64,000 nucleotides of DNA from Solirubrobacter sp035555675. Its GTDB lineage: Bacteria > Actinomycetota > Thermoleophilia > Solirubrobacterales > Solirubrobacteraceae. Each line of letters starts with the position of its first letter. Position 1 is the stretch's first letter. Below are positions 58,871-64,000 of this stretch, piece by piece. The translations under genes and the position numbers were made by a program. Where the stretch lies: the NCBI GenBank assembly GCA_035555675.1, contig DATMGH010000124.1, positions 1-64,000 on the forward strand. The letters run 5' to 3'. Under the pieces are notes generated by a model, which did no database searches, was not told where the DNA came from, and was given only the letters and a program-made list of their open reading frames with translations.

Positions 58871-59769
58871 CGCGCCACCCCCAGGTGCCGGGTGAACCAG
58901 TCGACCGCGGCGGGGCCGGCGTGGTCGAACCCGTCGACGTAGGCGTCGAAGTGCCCGCCGGGCAGGATCACGAGCCGCTTCGGCTCGCGGGCGGTCTCGT
59001 AGCCGGCGATCGCGATCTCGGTCTGCGTGAGCACGTCGTTCTCCGCCACGCACATCAGCAGCGGCGTCGGGCTGATCCACGGCAGGTAGGTGCCGGGCTC
59101 GTACTCGGTGAACAGCTCGACGCTGCGCAGCGTGACCTCGTTGCGCCACGACGGCGCGCGCGACTCGTGCGTGGCGGTGAACCACGCGTAGGAGTCCGGC
59201 GTCGGCAGCGCCGACGGCGCCAGCGGATCGGCGTCCACGACCGGCACCATCGCCGGCGCTTCGCCGGCGAAGCGGGCCTCCCGGTCGGCGTTGAACTGCG
59301 CCTGGAAGGCCGCGATGAAGTCCGCTCGCACGAGCGCGCGGAAGTTCGCGTGCCCGGACACCAGCGGCACCTGGGAGACGACGCACTTCACGCGCCGGTC
59401 GATCGCGGCGACGACCAGCACGTGCCCGCCGGAGTAGCTGGACCCCCAGATCCCGATCCGGTTCGCGTCGACCTCCGAGCGGGTGCCGGCGTAGGTGATC
59501 GCGGTCCGGTAGTCGCGGACCTGCGCCCACGGGTCGATCTCCTGGCGCGGCTCGCCGTCGCTGGCGCCGAAGTTGCGGTTGTCGAACACCAGCGCCGCCA
59601 GGCCTGCGGCGGCGAACGCCTCGGCGAAGCGGTCCAGGTACATCTCCTTGACGGCCGAGAACCCGTGGGCCATCACGATCGTCGGCGACGGGCCGCCGGC
59701 GCCGTCGGGCGTGTACAACCAGCCGCGCAGGGTCACGCCATCGGCGTTGAACTCGACGTCTTCTCTCAT
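58867..59769 (-). CDS. Alpha/beta hydrolase of the CocE/DLH-like type
   Basis: 300 residues. VMAHGFSAVKEMYLDRFA and FDNRNFGASDGEPRQE precede the nucleophile elbow GSSYSGG. Asp lies near VAENDVLTQ and His in GGHFDAY, so the triad is complete. The N-terminal ADGVTLRGWLYTPDG is characteristic of esterase/peptidase-type hydrolases with a broad pocket. First gene of the operon with two SDRs, possibly hydrolysing an ester before oxidation. The AraC regulator lies upstream on the same strand (86-nt gap; no further feature seen in it). Confidence 0.88.
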   Translation of the reverse strand: MREDVEFNADGVTLRGWLYTPDGAGGPSPTIVMAHGFSAVKEMYLDRFAEAFAAAGLAALVFDNRNFGASDGEPRQEIDPWAQVRDYRTAITYAGTRSEVDANRIGIWGSSYSGGHVLVVAAIDRRVKCVVSQVPLVSGHANFRALVRADFIAAFQAQFNADREARFAGEAPAMVPVVDADPLAPSALPTPDSYAWFTATHESRAPSWRNEVTLRSVELFTEYEPGTYLPWISPTPLLMCVAENDVLTQTEIAIAGYETAREPKRLVILPGGHFDAYVDGFDHAGPAAVDWFTRHLGVAR

Positions 59770-59855
59770 CGCGCTCCTCCGAGCTGACGGGTGCAGCGAC
59801 CGACCGTACGCGCGCCCGGAGAGCGCGGCGAGGCGATCCGCGCACGCGTGTGCGG

Positions 59856-60821
59856 CTATCCGCGCAGCGGCGGATTGGCGCGGGCGGCGCTCGGCGTCTC
59901 GCCGTAGGCGCGCTTGAACACGCGCGCGAAGTGCCCGGAGTCCACGAAGCCCCAGCGGAACGCGATCTCGGTCACGGTGGCGTGCTCGTCGCGCAGCAGA
60001 TCGGCGCGGGCGCGCGCCAGCCGGCGCCGGCGAACGAAGGCCGCCACCGAATCCTCCTGCTCCTCGAACGCCAGCTGCAGGCTCCGCAGCGACACGTGCA
60101 GCGCCCGCGCGATCGTCTCGGGCATGAGCGTGGGATCGCCCAGGTGGCGTTCCACGTGCTCGGTCGCCAACGCGTGCAGCGCCGCCCGCAGCGCGATCCG
60201 GCCCGGCTTGGCGTCCGGGCGCAGCGACGCGGCCAGCAGCTCCACCGCGGCGTTGCGCGCCGCCGCGGCGGCCGCGCGGTCGAGCGTGGGCACCAGCTCC
60301 GAGAGCGCCTGCAGGTGCGCCACCAGCAGCGGCACCGCCGGCGAGCGGCGCGCCAGCCCGACGGCCGTGAGCCGGTCCCAGTGCGGGCACAGCGCCGCGA
60401 GCTCCTCGCGCGGAAGGAACAGCGTCCGCTTGCGCAGCGGCTCGAGCACCGTGAACTCGGCCGCGCGGCGCGAGTCCCAGACCACGACCTCGCCGGCGGT
60501 CAGCTCGGCGGCGCGCCCGTCCTGCGCGAGCACCTCGCGCCCGCCCCGGTTCATCAGCACGCCGACGAACTCCCCGTCGGTGGACGCGATCTCCACGCGC
60601 CCGCGCACGCCGCGACAGGGGGCGCAGCCGCAATCCACAAGCGACCCGTCGCCGAGCACCACGCGGTTGACCCACGCGGGTGCCGCGGGCTCGGCCGCGG
60701 GTCCCGGCACCGAGCGCCACGGCAGGTGCGTGGCGGCCAGGACTTCAGACCACGCCTCGGAGCGCTCCGCGGCCTCGAAGTCGCGCAGGTCGAACCGCTC
60801 GATTGGCACCGTGGCAGCCAC
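59856..60821 (-). CDS. AraC family transcriptional regulator
   Basis: 321 residues from GTG 60821. An N-terminal AraC_binding_2-like domain of about 190 residues (ERSEAWSEVLAATHLPWRS) is followed by two C-terminal HTH motifs, HVSLRSLQLAFEEQEDS and VTEIAFRWGFVDSGHFARVF. GYGETPSAAR-type closure is seen as AYGETPSAAR. It is transcribed toward the hydrolase/SDR operon and probably activates it. Cysteines in CGCAPCRG are unusual but may be incidental. Confidence 0.9.
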   Translation of the reverse strand: MAATVPIERFDLRDFEAAERSEAWSEVLAATHLPWRSVPGPAAEPAAPAWVNRVVLGDGSLVDCGCAPCRGVRGRVEIASTDGEFVGVLMNRGGREVLAQDGRAAELTAGEVVVWDSRRAAEFTVLEPLRKRTLFLPREELAALCPHWDRLTAVGLARRSPAVPLLVAHLQALSELVPTLDRAAAAAARNAAVELLAASLRPDAKPGRIALRAALHALATEHVERHLGDPTLMPETIARALHVSLRSLQLAFEEQEDSVAAFVRRRRLARARADLLRDEHATVTEIAFRWGFVDSGHFARVFKRAYGETPSAARANPPLRG

Positions 60822-61089
60822 AGCTCCTCAGGCGAAGTCTACGGTCTCGGGACTGCAACTGGTGCCTGTGCGCAGCCGCCGGGATGTCGCGGCGCTCGAT
60901 CTCTACGAGCTCAGCGACGTGCACCCGAAACGCCATCCATCTCACCGTGCCTCGTCGGTTTCGGACGCACGCACAGCCGGTGTCGTCGCAGGCGCGTGCG
61001 AGCAGCCGAGGGCAAAGCGTTGCTCGCGATCCCGCGACAACGCAAGCCGCTTGACTTGCGGAGCTTGGATGGGGCAGTCTGTCGCGCCC

Positions 61090-62184
61090 ATGCGCCACGA
61101 GCTCTTCATCGTCGCTCCGCGCCGCGCCGGCATCGCGCAGATTCGTCTATGGCGTTCGCGCAGCGGAGCCCTGTGGGCTGCAGTCTGTGCGATCGTTCTT
61201 GTGGCGCTTGCTGTTCAGCCTGACACGAGCTGGGCCGCCGTGAAGCGAGTACGGGTCGACCTGGCGGGCGGCGGCCCGGTCAGCTGCCCATCGACCGATC
61301 AGTGCACGCTTGTCGACGAGTGGGGCCGAGCGGTGACGTTCAATCCGTTGACGTTCAAGCGGACGAACGTCTTCACGATCGACTCGGACGCCTCTGAGCC
61401 GCCCAGTGAGGACTGGTCGTTCCTTGGATTGGCTTGTCCGTCGACGACGCAGTGCACGGCGGTCGACAGCGGTGGGCGAGCTGTGACCTTCAATCCGCTC
61501 GTGGTGTCGCAGCCGCCGGCGGTCAGGATCGGCCCGACCAACACGCGCGTCCGCGGGTTCTACGGGCTTGCGTGTCCGACGACGACGCAGTGCACCGCAG
61601 TGGACCATCTCGGTATGCAAGTCACGTTTGATCCAGCGACGCCGGAGGCGGTCCACGTCGTCTCCATCGCATCGGCAGATTACGTCGCGAGCGGGTTTGC
61701 GTGCCCGTCGGTCTCCCACTGCGTGACGATGACTGACGGCGCATCCCAGAACGTGACGGTCTTCGACCCGACGGCGTCCGTGAGACCTACGCCGTTCAAC
61801 ATGACTCGTCAAGGGGATTGGGGCTATCAGTCCGCAGTTGCCTGCCCTGCGGTCACGCAATGCACCGTCGTCAACGACAGCGTGAGCCTAATGATCACGT
61901 TCGACCCGACGGCGCTTCGCCGGTCGCGCCCACGCAGCATTTCGCACAACCTCAATGGCAGCCTCCACATCCGGTGCCCGGATATCAGCCGTTGCGTGGT
62001 CATGGACCTTTACGGTCGTGTGGTCACGGTGAACCCGAAGACGTTCAAGCACAGCAAGACTCGCGTCCTGATCAGCTCGCGTGACCGAAGTTACCTTTTC
62101 GTCCAGCTCGCATGTCCGTCACCTGAGAGGTGCTTCGCCGTGGACGTCAACGGCTGGGCGTACCCCTTCGTGCCGCATATCTGA
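61090..62184 (+). CDS. Secreted protein with seven Cys-Pro repeats (probable beta-propeller)
   Basis: 364 residues. A long signal or anchor segment covers 26-45 (ALWAAVCAIVLVALAVQP). Then seven repeats of about 40-48 residues follow, each containing a CP-x4-C pair and ending VTFxP or similar: SCPSTDQC, ACPSTTQC, ACPTTTQC, ACPSVSHC, ACPAVTQC, RCPDISRC and ACPSPERC. Seven short beta-rich repeats suggest a seven-bladed propeller with one disulfide per blade. I do not recognise a named family. The DNA is visibly less GC-rich than its neighbours. The 268 bp before it (60822-61089) hold no feature I can identify. Confidence 0.8.
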   Translation: MRHELFIVAPRRAGIAQIRLWRSRSGALWAAVCAIVLVALAVQPDTSWAAVKRVRVDLAGGGPVSCPSTDQCTLVDEWGRAVTFNPLTFKRTNVFTIDSDASEPPSEDWSFLGLACPSTTQCTAVDSGGRAVTFNPLVVSQPPAVRIGPTNTRVRGFYGLACPTTTQCTAVDHLGMQVTFDPATPEAVHVVSIASADYVASGFACPSVSHCVTMTDGASQNVTVFDPTASVRPTPFNMTRQGDWGYQSAVACPAVTQCTVVNDSVSLMITFDPTALRRSRPRSISHNLNGSLHIRCPDISRCVVMDLYGRVVTVNPKTFKHSKTRVLISSRDRSYLFVQLACPSPERCFAVDVNGWAYPFVPHI

Positions 62185-62243
62185 TCGATCCGCAGCCAGA
62201 CGCCCGGTGCGTGCCACCCGATGAGCAACTACGATCCCGTCGC

Positions 62244-62615
62244 ATGAGATGGTCGCTGACGACGCTCTTCGCCCTCGTTCTGGCTCTGGCACCGGTTTCC
62301 GCGAACGCCAGGGAACGAACGCCGACCAAGGTCACGATCAAGGCCGCCAAGACGGTCAAGGCAGGCAAGCCGTTCAAGTTCACGGGCTCGGTCTCCGGCG
62401 GCGTCGACGTCGGTTACGTCAGGGTCACCATGACCAGCAGCAGGGGCGAGATTCAGCTGGTCGCGAAGATCCAGGCGGACGGGACGTTCAGGCCCAACCC
62501 CGTCGAAGCCGTGACGCACGAGCCGGGAACGTTCACGCTGAAGGTTCGTTTCCGCGGCGATGCCACGCACAAGCCATCAAGCGCTACTGCCAAGATCCGA
62601 GTCACGGCACACTGA
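62244..62615 (+). CDS. Small secreted Ig-like beta-domain protein
   Basis: 123 residues. Signal peptide (about 1-23, ending SANA), then one beta-sandwich-like domain: TKVTIKAAKTVKAGKPFKFT at the start, GYVRVTMTSS in the middle and GTFTLKVRFRGDATHKPSSA near the end, with a C-terminal KIRVTAH. This resembles bacterial Ig-like domain type 3/5 repeats used as surface modules. It may be exported with the repeat protein just upstream (59-nt gap). Function unknown. Confidence 0.75.
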   Translation: MRWSLTTLFALVLALAPVSANARERTPTKVTIKAAKTVKAGKPFKFTGSVSGGVDVGYVRVTMTSSRGEIQLVAKIQADGTFRPNPVEAVTHEPGTFTLKVRFRGDATHKPSSATAKIRVTAH

Positions 62616-62628
62616 CCTCGAGCCGGGA

Positions 62629-62660
62629 GGTCTGACAGCAGGCAAGCGTGCTGTCAGACC
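62629..62660. terminator. Bidirectional hairpin terminator
   Basis: GGTCTGACAGCA and TGCTGTCAGACC form a perfect 12-bp stem with an 8-nt loop, 14 nt after the stop of the small secreted protein. It also lies downstream of the convergent nrdJ gene and can act in both directions. Confidence 0.75.
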
Positions 62661-62674
62661 CCGGATTCGGGGCA

Positions 62675-62707
62675 CTGCGGCCTCGCCGGAATGGAACGAG
62701 GCCGCAG
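62675..62707 (-). terminator. Second hairpin after nrdJ
   Basis: CTGCGGCCTCG and CGAGGCCGCAG form a perfect 11-bp stem with an 11-nt loop, 49 nt past the nrdJ stop. A small CCCCG/CGGGG stem (62659-62672) sits between it and the first hairpin. Together they separate the convergent genes. Confidence 0.65.
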
Positions 62708-62755
62708 ATGGTCACCTATTCGGCCAGAAGCGCGACAACTTGATGGCCAGCTACA

Positions 62756-64000
62756 TCAGCCGCAGCCGGTGTTGTTGCCGCAGCTCGAGCACGTGTAGCA
62801 CGAGCCGGTGCGCTGCATCATGCCGCCGCACTGGTTGCACGCCGGGCCGAGGTCCAGGCCCATGAGGCGGGCGGGGACGACGGGCGGGGTGTCCGTGAGC
62901 GCGGTGGTCGGGGGCTGGGGCGGGGCGACCTTCACGCCGCCGTTGCCGTTGCCGTTGGTCGGCTTCGCCGAGCCGCCCGACGCGCCGGCCGCGGCGTCCT
63001 CGCCGGTCTTCTTGGCGCGCACCTCGGCGGTGAGGATGCCGAGCTCCTCCTGGACCTCGGCGTCCAGGAAGCGCGAGGCCAGCCAGCGCATGATGTAGTC
63101 CGGCATCGACTTCGCGAACGGGATCTCCGGGTTGGTGGTGATCCCCTCCGGCTCGAAGCGCATGTAGGCGAACTTGCGGACCAGCGTCTCCAGCGGCACG
63201 CCGTACTGGAGCGAGATCGAGATCGCCGTCGCGAAGGAGTTCATCATCCCGCGCAGCGTCGAGCCTTCCTTGCCGATGTCGGTCAGGAAGATCTCGCCCA
63301 CCGAGCCGTCCTCGTACATGCCGGCCGTGATGTAGCCCTCGTGGCCGCCGAGCGAGAACTTGTGCGTGAGCGACTTGCGCTCGCGCGGCATGCGCTTGCG
63401 CAGCGGCTCGTCCTCGCGCGCCTTCGAGCGCGCGAGCGCCTTCTCGACCGCCGCGGTCACCAGGTCGTCGACCTCGGACTGGGTGAAGATCGCCTCGCCC
63501 GCCTCCAGCGCGGCCGACGCCTTCTCGTCGACCTCCTTCTGCGCGTCCGTGCGCAGCGCCTGGGCAGTCTTAGACCCGTCGCGGTAGATCGCCAGCGCCT
63601 TGACGCCGAGCTTCCAGGCCTGGATGTAGGCCTCGGCGATGTCCTCGACCGTCGCCGTCTGCGGCATGTTGACCGTCTTGGAGATCGCGCCCGAGAGGAA
63701 CGGCTGGACCGCGCCCATCATCTTGATGTGGCCGGCGTGCGAGATCGCGCGCTCGCCGACCGCGACGTCGAACACCGGTAGGTGCTCGGCGGCCAAGCCG
63801 GGCGCGCCGATGATCGTCCCGTGCTCGGACACGTAGGCCTCGATCTGCGCGATCTCCGACTCGCCGTAGCCGAGCGTCCGCAGCGCCATCGGCACCGTGC
63901 GGTTGGCGATCACCATCGTGCCGCCGCCGACCAGCTCCTTGTACTTGACCAGCGAGAAGTCCGGCTCGATGCCGGTCGTGTCGCAGTCCATCAGGAAGGA
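62756..64000 (-). CDS. nrdJ: Vitamin B12-dependent ribonucleotide reductase NrdJ, C-terminal part (start outside window)
   Basis: 415 codons including the stop, open to the window edge. Class II (adenosylcobalamin) reductase text: TGIEPDFSLVKYKELVGGGT, NMPQTATVEDIAEAYIQAWK, KALAIYRDGSKTAQAL. Then come SLTHKFSLGGHEGYI and LTDIGKEGSTLRGMMNSFA, the extra C-terminal domain of long NrdJ proteins. The C terminus is a Cys-rich zinc-ribbon-like CNQCGGMMQRTGSCYTCSSC ending GCG. It makes deoxyribonucleotides without oxygen using B12, and is the counterpart of the riboswitch-controlled nrdBA at 18516-22741. Confidence 0.95.
   Translation of the reverse strand, partial: SFLMDCDTTGIEPDFSLVKYKELVGGGTMVIANRTVPMALRTLGYGESEIAQIEAYVSEHGTIIGAPGLAAEHLPVFDVAVGERAISHAGHIKMMGAVQPFLSGAISKTVNMPQTATVEDIAEAYIQAWKLGVKALAIYRDGSKTAQALRTDAQKEVDEKASAALEAGEAIFTQSEVDDLVTAAVEKALARSKAREDEPLRKRMPRERKSLTHKFSLGGHEGYITAGMYEDGSVGEIFLTDIGKEGSTLRGMMNSFATAISISLQYGVPLETLVRKFAYMRFEPEGITTNPEIPFAKSMPDYIMRWLASRFLDAEVQEELGILTAEVRAKKTGEDAAAGASGGSAKPTNGNGNGGVKVAPPQPPTTALTDTPPVVPARLMGLDLGPACNQCGGMMQRTGSCYTCSSCGNNTGCG

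Noticed and set aside
1..64000. tRNA, rRNA, CRISPR arrays, prophage or toxin-antitoxin genes
   Set aside because: No cloverleaf, rRNA-like or regularly spaced repeat sequence, and no recognisable phage or toxin-antitoxin protein was found on reading; a covariance-model scan would be decisive for small RNAs.

Overview
The window is a GC-rich (roughly 70% or more by eye), densely packed bacterial chromosome segment. Frequent GTG starts, 4-nt ATGA/GTGA stop-start overlaps, FG-GAP, Ig-like and Cys-repeat secreted proteins, and DtxR, GntR-FCD and LysR regulators suggest a high-GC actinobacterium. A deep lineage such as Thermoleophilia/Solirubrobacterales fits best. This placement is inference. No rRNA, tRNA, CRISPR or phage genes were recognised.

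Layout. 1-18512: a divergent promoter separates a polysaccharide-deacetylase/allantoinase-like gene from a GntR-FCD regulator and 15 co-directional, almost all overlapping genes. These encode a peptide/nickel-type ABC importer, an aminotransferase, HyuA/HyuB hydantoinase, an N-carbamoylsarcosine-amidase-like isochorismatase, a duplicated ferredoxin-like-fold protein, an M20 peptidase, a cyclic amidohydrolase, an Ldh2 dehydrogenase, a monooxygenase-cupin fusion and a beta-decarboxylating dehydrogenase. Together they look like uptake and ring opening of a cyclic ureide/hydantoin-like compound. 18516-22985: nrdB-nrdA (class I ribonucleotide reductase with subclass-Ic residues) behind a cobalamin riboswitch. 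The C-terminal part of the B12-dependent class II enzyme NrdJ lies at the right edge (62756-64000). 23001-28370: FG-GAP secreted protein, HtrA protease, subtilase, MntR-like DtxR regulator and a VOC protein. 28334-34327: a soluble NAD-linked formate dehydrogenase (FdhD, catalytic subunit, iron-sulfur subunit, fused NuoE-NuoF) with a divergent LysR regulator.

34328-35551: a decayed patch with an IS481-type transposase relic, a 51-bp near-perfect palindrome and a deleted IS982-like element. 35556-37268: secreted repeat protein. 37347-45134: an eight-gene operon (polar amino-acid-type ABC importer, cupin, Gfo/Idh/MocA oxidoreductase, two TIM-barrel proteins, a Tm-1-like protein that apparently starts at ATT) with a divergent GntR-FCD regulator. 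45141-53768: two divergent acyl-CoA/crotonase operons around a LysR gene flanked by two copies of the same 15-bp dyad. 53781-56164: ABC exporter plus TetR with a tandem operator. 56176-57192: arsR-arsM. 57239-60821: two sibling short-chain dehydrogenases, an alpha/beta hydrolase and an AraC regulator. 61090-62615: two secreted proteins, the first with seven Cys-Pro repeats; then two hairpin terminators before nrdJ.

How the parts fit. The strongest regulatory story is cobalamin-dependent choice between two ribonucleotide reductases: when B12 is plentiful the riboswitch should shut off the B12-independent nrdBA while NrdJ works; when B12 is scarce nrdBA is released. Most of the rest is modular catabolism, each module an overlapping operon with a local regulator and a visible operator dyad.
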